Below are positions 19,662 through 27,005 of a stretch of 32,000 bases of DNA, piece by piece. The notes below the pieces were generated by a model. That model saw only the letters and a program-made list of their open reading frames with translations, made no database searches and was not told the origin of the DNA. Positions within the stretch are counted from its first letter, which is position 1; every line of letters starts with the position of its first letter. The position numbers were made by a program, and so were the translations under genes. Origin of the DNA: an uncultured Bacteroidales bacterium (GTDB lineage: Bacteria; Bacteroidota; Bacteroidia; Bacteroidales; Bacteroidaceae); contig CACXLY010000026.1 in assembly GCA_902768605.1 (NCBI GenBank), positions 1 through 32,000 on the forward strand, written 5' to 3'.

Positions 19662-20498
19662 ATGACTAAAGCCAAGAAGATACTCTTCGTCACGCAAGAG
19701 ATGATACCCTTTGTGCCGGAAACCGATATGGCTCAAATGGGTAGGTTTCTGCCTCAAGCCGTCCAGGAAAAGAGTCGGGAGATACGCTCCTTCATGCCCA
19801 AATGGGGCACGATCAACGAGCGTCGCAACCAGCTGCACCCCGTCATCAGGCTGAGCGGCATCAACATCGTGGTCGACGATATCGACAACCCGCTCGTCAT
19901 CAAAGTGGCAAGCATCCCGGCCGCCAGGATGCAGATATACTTCATCGACAACGACGACTTCTTCACCGGCCGCAAGCTCGCCTTCGACGAAGACGGCAAG
20001 GAGTACGAGGATAACGCCGAGCGGGCCGCCTTCTACGCACGCGGCGTGCTCGAGACCATCAAGAAGCTCAAGTGGTCGCCCGACATCATCCACTGCCTCG
20101 GCTGGATGAGCAGCATCCTCCCTCTCTATATCAAGACAGCCTACGCTGAAGAGCCATCCTTCCGCGACTGCAAGGTCATCTTCACGCCATCCACTCAGAT
20201 ACTCACCTCCCCCATCCCGCAAAACATGGACGGCATCATAGCATACCGCAACGCCACCATATCCGCCACAAGAGGACTGGGCGAGAAGAAACTCGTGCCT
20301 ATGCTCAACAAGCTGGGCATCAAGTATGCCGACGGCATCGGCTTCCTCGCTGAAAACGAAGACCTTGCAAAGTACGCAGAAGCCCTCGGCAAACCCTGCC
20401 TGCAGCCCGTCGGGATAGAAGACTACGGCGTACACTACCCCAACTTCTACGACAGCATTTGGAACATCGGCCGCGAGGAGGAAGAAGAGGACAGTTGA
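19662..20498 (+). CDS. short GT5-like 'glycogen/starch synthase' family protein
   Basis: It has 278 residues and corresponds to only the N-terminal half of glycogen synthase (usually about 480). It begins MTKAKKILFVTQEMIPFVPE, and the position of the ADP-glucose-binding K-x-G-G motif reads ETDMAQMGRFLP. Both the binding motif and the second Rossmann domain are therefore missing. Family members in Bacteroidetes are usually annotated as glycogen synthase and sit beside panC and DUF4270, as here. Catalytic activity is doubtful; a regulatory or binding role is possible. The start is set by the promoter at 19608-19637. The C-terminus is acidic (REEEEEDS), and the next gene begins within about 25 bases or overlaps. 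Confidence 0.88.
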   Translation: MTKAKKILFVTQEMIPFVPETDMAQMGRFLPQAVQEKSREIRSFMPKWGTINERRNQLHPVIRLSGINIVVDDIDNPLVIKVASIPAARMQIYFIDNDDFFTGRKLAFDEDGKEYEDNAERAAFYARGVLETIKKLKWSPDIIHCLGWMSSILPLYIKTAYAEEPSFRDCKVIFTPSTQILTSPIPQNMDGIIAYRNATISATRGLGEKKLVPMLNKLGIKYADGIGFLAENEDLAKYAEALGKPCLQPVGIEDYGVHYPNFYDSIWNIGREEEEEDS

Positions 20499-20521
20499 AA
20501 CAGATAATTTATAATTTAGAA

Positions 20522-21985
20522 TTGAAAGGTAAAGATATCCTCAGGGCATGGTCTGCCCTCATGCTGGCATTCGCCATCACACTCGTAGGGTGCACAGAAA
20601 ACACGGCTACGCTGGGCGTCTATCCCCAACAAGATGCCATCAGCACATCCACCGCCACGTACGGCATCCTCTCAAGCGACCTGCTCAACAACGTCGTGCC
20701 TGCCAACAGCACAGCATGCTACTTGGGCAAAGTCATCGACCCCGAAACAGACGAAGCCATCACAGCAACCTTCGCCGCACAGTTCCACACATTCGAGGGC
20801 TACACATTCCCCGAAAAGAAAAACGTCATCCCAGGCCTTGACGGACTCCTCTGCGACTCCATCGAAATCCGACTCTTCATCAAAAGCACCTTCGGCGACA
20901 AGAACAACCCCATGAAACTCGAAGTGTGGCCCCTCAGCAGAAATGAAGACAAGCTCATCAAGGAGTCGATGAACCTCTACTCAAACACCGACCTCCAGCA
21001 GTTCATAGATGACAGCGAAGGACCCCTCGCAACAAAAGTCTTCACCGCTACAGACTACAACATAACCGAAGGACAACGCAACGCCAAAGGCCACTCCGAC
21101 AACGTCCGCATCATACTGCCACGACAGTATGGCGAAAGCATCATGCAGAAGTTCTACACCGACCCCAACGCCTTCCGCGACTCCTATTCCTTCATCCGCA
21201 ACGTCTGCTCGGGATTCCTCTTCCAAACCGTAGGAGGCACCGGCACAATGCTCAACCTCGAAGTCTGCACGATGGACCTCTTCTTCAGCTACAAGAGTGA
21301 AGAATTTCCCGACTCCACGTTAGCCGCCTACTGCCGTTTCGCAGCAACGCCCGAGGTCATACAAAGCACGCAGTTCGAGAGCAGTAACCTCGCAGGGCTC
21401 ATCGGCAACGAAGAGTACACGATGCTTAAGACGCCGGCCGGCATATGCACAGAACTCGTCCTGCCCGTCAACGAGATATGCAAGGGACATGAGAACGACA
21501 GCATCACCCGCGCCTCATTCACCCTCACCCGTATCAACAACCAGGACGAGGACGCGCTCGACGACGACTACGCGCTTGGTATTCCACAGAATCTCCTACT
21601 CGTCAGAAAGCAAAACCTCAGCAGTTTCTTCGAGAATCACCAGGTGGCAGACAACCAGCAGTCATACTCGACATTCTACTACGAAACCTTTAACTGCTAC
21701 AGATTCGACAACATCAGCCACCTCATCTCTTATTGCTGGCTCGAGAAGAAGTCGGGTATGCAGGCAAGCGGCATGACGGAGGAAGCCTGGGAGGCTGCGC
21801 ACCCGGAGTGGAACCACGTAGTACTCGTCCCCGTCAGCATCGCGACGGCATCGAACACCTTTGGAGAAGGCTTGCAGGTTTCCGTCAATCACGACCTGAG
21901 CCTCTGCAGCACGAAACTTGTCCGCGGCACAGAAGCAAAACCCATCCAGATGCAAGTCATCTACAGCCGCTTCGCCGGCAATTAG
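20522..21985 (+). CDS. DUF4270 family lipoprotein
   Basis: A predicted outer-membrane-directed lipoprotein of 487 residues. With the TTG start at 20522 the N-terminus reads (M)KGKDILRAW followed by a hydrophobic core and the lipobox LVGC (Cys24). The alternatives are an ATG at 20459 overlapping the previous gene, which puts a long non-signal extension in front, or an ATG at 20561, which lacks positive charges. The body matches what I know of DUF4270: GVYPQQDAISTSTATYGILS after the lipid anchor, then beta-rich repeats. Function is unknown. It is co-oriented with the GT5-like gene 24 bases upstream, a neighbour pair conserved in Bacteroidetes. The short AT-rich stretch supplying the TTG resembles the spacer repeats elsewhere in the window. 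Confidence 0.85.
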   Translation: MKGKDILRAWSALMLAFAITLVGCTENTATLGVYPQQDAISTSTATYGILSSDLLNNVVPANSTACYLGKVIDPETDEAITATFAAQFHTFEGYTFPEKKNVIPGLDGLLCDSIEIRLFIKSTFGDKNNPMKLEVWPLSRNEDKLIKESMNLYSNTDLQQFIDDSEGPLATKVFTATDYNITEGQRNAKGHSDNVRIILPRQYGESIMQKFYTDPNAFRDSYSFIRNVCSGFLFQTVGGTGTMLNLEVCTMDLFFSYKSEEFPDSTLAAYCRFAATPEVIQSTQFESSNLAGLIGNEEYTMLKTPAGICTELVLPVNEICKGHENDSITRASFTLTRINNQDEDALDDDYALGIPQNLLLVRKQNLSSFFENHQVADNQQSYSTFYYETFNCYRFDNISHLISYCWLEKKSGMQASGMTEEAWEAAHPEWNHVVLVPVSIATASNTFGEGLQVSVNHDLSLCSTKLVRGTEAKPIQMQVIYSRFAGN

Positions 21986-22015
21986 TATTCACAACCATAC
22001 AAAACAAACATTACT

Positions 22016-22420
22016 ATGAAACATTTCATGCTCTTCGCAGTCATGCTTCTTAGCCTGACTGTCGTCACACCCACCTCTGCTTTCGCAGGCAGCAAGAGAG
22101 ATGCACGCGTGGCATACGTCTTGAAGAACCTTAAGCTCAAGGCCGACGTGCAGGAGAAGTTCAAGCCTCTTCTCATTGAGTATCTCAAGGAGTTGTCAGA
22201 CCTGAAGGACCCCTACAAGAAGCTCAAGGACGACCTGCAGGATGCCATCGACGCCAACAAACTGACCGCCGCCCAGTGCGACCAGCTCTTCGAGGCAAAG
22301 CAAAAGCAGGAAGACAAGGAGCCCGCGCTGAACCGCAAGCACTACGCCAAGTTCAAAACCGTCCTCACTGCGCAGCAAGCCTATAAGGCCATGAAACTCA
22401 GCGACGACAAACTGGAATAG
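22016..22420 (+). CDS. small exported Spy/CpxP-like protein
   Basis: It has 134 residues. Residues 1-24 are a signal peptide ending SAFA. The mature part is helical, charged and lysine-rich, and near the end has AKFKTVLTAQQAYKAMKLSD, which resembles the L-T-x-x-Q motif of Spy/CpxP periplasmic chaperone-like proteins. That assignment is tentative. It follows the DUF4270 gene by 30 bases on the same strand and could share its transcript. A gap of 113 bases with AT-rich sequence separates it from ettA. Confidence 0.75.
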   Translation: MKHFMLFAVMLLSLTVVTPTSAFAGSKRDARVAYVLKNLKLKADVQEKFKPLLIEYLKELSDLKDPYKKLKDDLQDAIDANKLTAAQCDQLFEAKQKQEDKEPALNRKHYAKFKTVLTAQQAYKAMKLSDDKLE

Positions 22421-22533
22421 AACCCGTTCGCGTTTGACAATTCGGCAGCAGCTTCATCCAAAAAGAAACTGCGAAGGAACACGACTGTACACCGAACTGT
22501 ACATTATATACTCGTAAATTGTAAGTCACACAT

Positions 22534-24231
22534 ATGGCAACGACAGACGACAAAAAGATCATCTTCTCGATGGTCGGCGTAAGCAAGGTCATCCAGCAAA
22601 ACCAGAAGCAAGTACTAAAGAACATCTACCTCTCCTTCTTCTATGGTGCCAAGATTGGTATTGTGGGCATGAACGGCGCAGGTAAGTCGACGCTCCTCAA
22701 GATTATTGCCGGCATCGAGCAACAGTATCAGGGCAACGTCGTCTGGAGCCCGGGCTACAGCGTCGGTTACCTGGAGCAGGAGCCTAAGCTTGATGACGAG
22801 AAGACAGTCATCGAGGTGGTGAAGGAGGGCGTACAGCACATCGTGGATGCCCTGACCGAATACGAGGAGATAAACCAGAAGTTCGGCCTGCCCGAGTATT
22901 ACGAGGACGAGGACAAGATGAACCAACTCTTTGCCCGACAGGGCGAGTTGCAGGACATCATCGATAGCACCGACGCGTGGAATCTGGACAGTAAGCTGGA
23001 GCGTGCCATGGACGCGCTTCGCTGCCCGCCTGCCGATCAGCCGATAAAGACCTTGAGTGGCGGCGAACGTCGCCGCGTGGCACTCTGCCGCCTGCTTCTG
23101 CAGAAGCCCGACGTGCTCCTGCTCGACGAGCCCACCAACCACCTGGATGCCGAGAGCATCGATTGGCTTGAGCAACACCTCACCGGGTATGAGGGCACGG
23201 TCATCGCCGTCACGCACGACCGTTACTTTCTCGATGACGTGGCCGGCTGGATACTTGAGCTCGACCGCGGCGAAGGCATCCCCTGGCAGGGCAATTACTC
23301 TTCCTGGCTCGAGCAGAAGACAAAGCGCATGGAGCAGGAAGAGAAGGTGGCAAGCAAGCGCCGCAAAACGCTGGAGCGCGAGCTCGAGTGGGTTCGCATG
23401 TCGCCTAAGGCACGTCAGGCAAAGGGCAAGGCAAGGCTGAACAGCTACGACAAGTTGCTCAACGAAGAGCAAAAGGAGCGGGAGGAGAAGCTTGAGATAT
23501 TTATCCCCAACGGCCCGCGTCTGGGCAACAAAGTCATCGAGGCGCACGGCGTCTGCAAGGCTTTCGGCGAGAAGCAGCTCATCAAGGACCTCGACTTCAT
23601 GCTGCCGCCGGGCGGCATCGTGGGTGTCATCGGACCGAACGGCGCCGGCAAGACGACGCTCTTCCGCATGATAATGGGTCTGGAAAAGCCTGATGCCGGA
23701 ACGTTCGAGGTGGGCGAAACGGTCAAGATATCCTACGTGGACCAGAGCCACGCGGACATCAAGCCGGAGCTCTCCGTCTATCAAGTCATCAGCCAGGGCA
23801 ACGAGCTGATGCGCATGGGCGGACGCGACATCAACTGCCGCGCCTACCTGAGCCGCTTCAACTTCAGCGGCGCGGACCAGGAGAAGAAATGCGGCGTGCT
23901 GTCGGGCGGCGAACGCAACCGCCTGCATCTCGCCATGGCGCTCAAGCAGGAGGGTAACGTGCTGTTGCTCGACGAGCCGACAAACGACATCGACGTCAAC
24001 ACGTTGCGTGCCCTCGAGGAAGGCTTGGAGAACTTCGCCGGTTGCGCTGTCGTCATCAGCCACGACCGTTGGTTCCTCGACCGCATCTGCACGCACATCC
24101 TGGCCTATGAGGGCGACGGCCACGTCTTCTACTTTGAAGGCAGCTACACCGACTACGAGGCGAACAAGCTCAAGCGCCTCGGCCTGGAGGAGCCCAAGCG
24201 CATAAGATATAGGAAACTGATGGAAGATTAG
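22534..24231 (+). CDS. ettA: energy-dependent translational throttle protein EttA (ABC-F)
   Basis: A cytoplasmic ABC-F ATPase that binds the ribosomal E site and gates entry into elongation according to energy state (known for E. coli EttA). It has 565 residues, close to the usual 555. It holds two ABC modules: Walker A GMNGAGKST (45-53), signature LSGGERRR (174) and Walker B VLLLDEPTNHLD (about 193); then Walker A GPNGAGKTT (367-375), signature LSGGERNR (456) and LLLDEPTNDID. The linker between them has the charged 'arm/P-site tether' character (KRMEQEEKVASKRRKTLERE, about 266-285). There are no membrane segments. No clear promoter was found in the 113-base gap before it. Confidence 0.95.
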   Translation: MATTDDKKIIFSMVGVSKVIQQNQKQVLKNIYLSFFYGAKIGIVGMNGAGKSTLLKIIAGIEQQYQGNVVWSPGYSVGYLEQEPKLDDEKTVIEVVKEGVQHIVDALTEYEEINQKFGLPEYYEDEDKMNQLFARQGELQDIIDSTDAWNLDSKLERAMDALRCPPADQPIKTLSGGERRRVALCRLLLQKPDVLLLDEPTNHLDAESIDWLEQHLTGYEGTVIAVTHDRYFLDDVAGWILELDRGEGIPWQGNYSSWLEQKTKRMEQEEKVASKRRKTLERELEWVRMSPKARQAKGKARLNSYDKLLNEEQKEREEKLEIFIPNGPRLGNKVIEAHGVCKAFGEKQLIKDLDFMLPPGGIVGVIGPNGAGKTTLFRMIMGLEKPDAGTFEVGETVKISYVDQSHADIKPELSVYQVISQGNELMRMGGRDINCRAYLSRFNFSGADQEKKCGVLSGGERNRLHLAMALKQEGNVLLLDEPTNDIDVNTLRALEEGLENFAGCAVVISHDRWFLDRICTHILAYEGDGHVFYFEGSYTDYEANKLKRLGLEEPKRIRYRKLMED

Positions 24232-24280
24232 GAGTCCCCTCCCGACCTGCCCCGTCGGGGACGAGCACGAAAGGATATAT

Positions 24281-25135
24281 ATGATTGTAATTCAGGACAA
24301 AGAATACGGCGGCGAGCGTCCGCTTTATAAGCTTCACGATGCCCGGCTGGAGCGTGTGACGATACACCTCGGCGAGTCGAGCATCAAGGAGACGGGTAAC
24401 ATCGAGGCCTACGACTGCACTTTTCAGGGCAAATACGTCTTCTGGGAGTGCCGCAACTTCCTCGCTCAGGACTGCCACTTCGAGACGTCGGCCCGCTCTT
24501 CCCTTTGGTACAGCAGGAACGGCCGCCTCTGTCGCTGCCTCGTGGACGCGCCGAAGATGTTCCGCAGGATGCAGGAGATAGACCTGCAGGACTGCCGTTT
24601 CACCGACGCGCAGGAGACGTTGTGGGACTGCGACCAGGTCAACATCCGGAACTGCGAGATACTCAACGCCGACTACCTCGGCATGCGGACCGACAACATC
24701 CGTATCGACCGCCTGCACCTCGAAGGCAATTACGCCTTCCAGTACAGCAGGAATGTGGAGATAACGAATTCGCTGCTGAACAGCAAGGACGCGCTTTGGG
24801 ACACAGAGAACGTCACGATCACCAACTGCGAGATAAACGGCGAGTACCTGGGCTGGTACAGTCGGGGGCTGACGCTCATCCGCTGCCACATCACGGGCGA
24901 ACAGCCTTTGTGCTACTGCGAGAACTTAGTCCTCGAGGACTGCACCTTCGGGGCCGACGCCAACCTCATGTTCGAGTACAGCACCGTACGTGCAAGCATC
25001 AAGGGCGACGTCCACAGCATCAAGAACCCGACAAGCGGCAGCATCAGCGTCGCAGGACATATCGGGGAGCTTATCATCGACGGGAACCAGAAAGCACCGG
25101 CTGACTGCACTATCCATGAAGAAAAGGGGAGTTAA
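24281..25135 (+). CDS. DUF3737 family protein, right-handed beta-helix
   Basis: It has 284 residues. From residue 30 to 250 it is a series of coils of about 20 residues with recurring N-C/D-C-x-F/I patterns (YDCTFQGKYVFWECRNF, LQDCRFTDAQETLWDCDQV, NCEILNADYLG), as in pectate-lyase-like beta-helices. No signal peptide is seen, so it is probably cytoplasmic. Family function is unknown. It starts 49 bases after ettA, with a small GTCGGG hairpin between, and is likely read from the same transcript. Its last codons and stop (25133-25135) lie in the 9-base minisatellite, so the true C-terminus may have been altered by the repeat. Confidence 0.85.
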   Translation: MIVIQDKEYGGERPLYKLHDARLERVTIHLGESSIKETGNIEAYDCTFQGKYVFWECRNFLAQDCHFETSARSSLWYSRNGRLCRCLVDAPKMFRRMQEIDLQDCRFTDAQETLWDCDQVNIRNCEILNADYLGMRTDNIRIDRLHLEGNYAFQYSRNVEITNSLLNSKDALWDTENVTITNCEINGEYLGWYSRGLTLIRCHITGEQPLCYCENLVLEDCTFGADANLMFEYSTVRASIKGDVHSIKNPTSGSISVAGHIGELIIDGNQKAPADCTIHEEKGS

Positions 25136-25256
25136 AGAAGTTAAAGGAGTTAATGAAGTTAAAAGACAATAGAATTGGAAGCAGCCAAAAGTATCGTCTT
25201 TAACTCCTTCAGCGAGCGAAGCGAGCGATAACTTCCTTAACTTCTTTAACTCCCCT
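25124..25256. repeat. inverted 9-base minisatellite between DUF3737 and MATE genes
   Basis: Forward 9-base units GTTAAAGAA, GTTAAAGGA, GTTAATGAA and GTTAAAAGA start at 25131. Reverse-oriented units TAACTTCCT, TAACTTCTT and TAACTCCCC run from 25229 to 25255, and a single TTTAACTCC lies near 25199. The outer ends GGGGAGTTAAAGAAGTTAA and TTAACTTCTTTAACTCCCC are exact complements, so the whole gap can fold into a large stem. Between the arms lies GCGAGCGAAGCGAGCG, another short repeat. Confidence 0.88.
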
Positions 25257-25269
25257 GTCACGATGAACA

Positions 25270-26718
25270 ATGAAATACACGCAAAGTAAAGACCAGTTGC
25301 TTTCGTTCATACGAGAAGGCGGCAAGCTCGACGCGATGTCACAGGTCAAGCTTACCGCCTTGCTCAGCTTCCCCAGCATGATGGCACAGCTGGTGCACAT
25401 CATGATGCAGTATATCGACGCCAGCATGGTGGGCAGCCTGGGGGCCGCAGCAAGTGCGAGCATCGGCCTGGTCAGCACCAGCATCTGGCTCTTCGGCAGC
25501 CTGTGTGCGGCGGTCAGTGTCGGATTCTACGTTCAGGTGGCACATAGGATAGGCGCCAGCGACTTCAAGGGAGCGCGCGAGGTGCTGAGGCAGAGCTTCA
25601 TGGCCTGCATACTGTTTGCCCTGGTGCTCAGTTGCATCGGCGTCGGCATCAGCAGCTACCTGCCCCACTGGCTTGGCGGAGGCGAGGACATCAGGCACGA
25701 CGCGAGCCTCTACTTCATGTTCTTCTCCATGTGCCTGCCCTTCTCGATGCTCAACTCGCTTTGTGCCGGCATGCTGCGCTGCAGCGGCAACATGCACATC
25801 CCCAGCATCTTGAACATCGGGCTCTGCCTGCTCGACGTCCTCTTCAACTGGCTGCTCATCTTCCCCTCCCGCACCCTTCAATTATCAATTTTCAATAATC
25901 AATTTTCAATAAACATCCCGGGCGCCGGGCTCGGCGTAGTGGGCGCCGTGCTGGGCACTGCCCTGGCCTTCGTCATCTGCTCCGGACTGATGTGCTACTT
26001 CACGGTCGTGCGGAGCAAGGAGCTTTCGCTCAAGCAGGACAGCGGCACGTTTATCCCGCAACGGAGCACCCTGAGGGAAAGCTTCCGCATCAGTGCGCCG
26101 ATAGCCGTGGAACACGTTATCCTGTGCGGCGCACAAATCGTGAGCACCATCATCGTTGCGCCGCTCGGCACGGTGGCGATAGCTGCCAACAGCTTCGGCA
26201 TCACGGTCGAGGCGCTCTGCTACATGCCCGGCTACGGCATCTCCGACGCAGCCACGACGCTTGTCGGGCAGAGCCTCGGAGCCGGCCGTCGGTTCCTGGC
26301 GCGCAGCTTCGGACGTATCACGCTGGGCATGGGCATGACGTTCATGACCCTGATGGCGGTGGTGATGTACTGCTGCTCGCCTGCCCTGCTCTCCGTCATG
26401 ACGCCCGACCTGGACGTGCAGAGGCTGACGGTGCAAATCCTTCGCATTGAGGCGTTTGCAGAGCCCATGTTCGCTGCCAGCATCGTTTGTTACGGCATCT
26501 TCGTCGGCGCACGCGACACGCTGATTCCCTGCGCGATGAACCTGGGGAGCATGTGGCTGGTGCGCATCGTCCTGGCCGCAATGCTTGTTTCCACGATGGG
26601 CTTGCGAGGCGTCTGGATTGCCATGGCGACGGAGCTTTGCTTCCGCGGCATCATCTTCCTCATCCGCTTCCGGGGCGACGGCTGGCTGAAGAAGTTCTCG
26701 ACCGCAAAGGCACAATAA
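25270..26718 (+). CDS. MATE family multidrug efflux transporter
   Basis: An inner-membrane cation/drug antiporter of the NorM/DinF type. It has 482 residues and about 12 hydrophobic segments in two similar halves, with family sequence such as LLSFPSMMAQLVHIMMQYID (about 31-50), MVGSLGAAA and, in the second half, GYGISDAATTLVGQSLGAGR (about 320-340). The substrate is unknown. It follows DUF3737 with only the inverted minisatellite between. An oddity is residues 203-215 (bases 25876-25914), LQLSIFNNQFSIN. These are encoded by a 7-base AT repeat of the intergenic type, inserted in frame in the loop between LLIFPSR and the conserved IPGAGLGVVGAVLG. The gene remains open, so the loop probably tolerates it. 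Confidence 0.93.
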   Translation: MKYTQSKDQLLSFIREGGKLDAMSQVKLTALLSFPSMMAQLVHIMMQYIDASMVGSLGAAASASIGLVSTSIWLFGSLCAAVSVGFYVQVAHRIGASDFKGAREVLRQSFMACILFALVLSCIGVGISSYLPHWLGGGEDIRHDASLYFMFFSMCLPFSMLNSLCAGMLRCSGNMHIPSILNIGLCLLDVLFNWLLIFPSRTLQLSIFNNQFSINIPGAGLGVVGAVLGTALAFVICSGLMCYFTVVRSKELSLKQDSGTFIPQRSTLRESFRISAPIAVEHVILCGAQIVSTIIVAPLGTVAIAANSFGITVEALCYMPGYGISDAATTLVGQSLGAGRRFLARSFGRITLGMGMTFMTLMAVVMYCCSPALLSVMTPDLDVQRLTVQILRIEAFAEPMFAASIVCYGIFVGARDTLIPCAMNLGSMWLVRIVLAAMLVSTMGLRGVWIAMATELCFRGIIFLIRFRGDGWLKKFSTAKAQ

Positions 26719-26833
26719 ACCCCTTTTCACTAAAGGCACAAAAAAAGGCAATGATATAGTAGTTGGCACGCTTTTCGGATGGGTGAAAGAGCTGAGCTTC
26801 CAACGTACCAACTGCCATATTATTTCCACAAAA

Positions 26834-26873
26834 AACGCCACGTGAGGGAAGTGAGATTCCTTCACGTGGCGTT
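26834..26873 (-). terminator. hairpin ending the 26878 array, likely terminator of aspS
   Basis: AACGCCACGTGA and TCACGTGGCGTT (26834-26845 and 26862-26873) form a perfect 12-bp stem, extended inward by a GGAA/TTCC block. Read on the minus strand it is followed by TTTTTTGTGG. It lies after aspS and the 22-base array. On the plus strand the MATE gene ends 115 bases earlier, and the hairpin could stop that transcript too. Confidence 0.8.
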
Positions 26874-26988
26874 AATCGTTCCTTGCTGTGGCGTCGGGAG
26901 TTCCTTGCTGTGGGAAGAGCCGTTCCTTGCTGTAGCGTCGGGAGTTCCTTGCTGTAGCGTCGGGAGTTCCTTGCTGTAGCGTTTACGG
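26856..26988 (-). repeat. 22-base phased array with core ACAGCAAGGAAC (inverted), five copies
   Basis: The complement GTTCCTTGCTGT begins at 26878, 26900, 26922, 26944 and 26966, exactly 22 bases apart. Linkers are GGCGTCGGGA, GGGAAGAGCC and AGCGTCGGGA (twice). A decayed unit in the same phase at 26856 is part of the hairpin arm. In core orientation the order is aspS end, array, hairpin, T run, like the locus at 17634. The gap 26719-27005 shows no gene. Confidence 0.93.
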
Positions 26989-27005
26989 AACCCTCCCGGG
27001 GCGCC

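Noticed and set aside
22615..24123. 502-residue reading frame on the minus strand
   Set aside because: It is antisense to ettA, whose ATPase motifs are all intact; composition is typical of a shadow frame.
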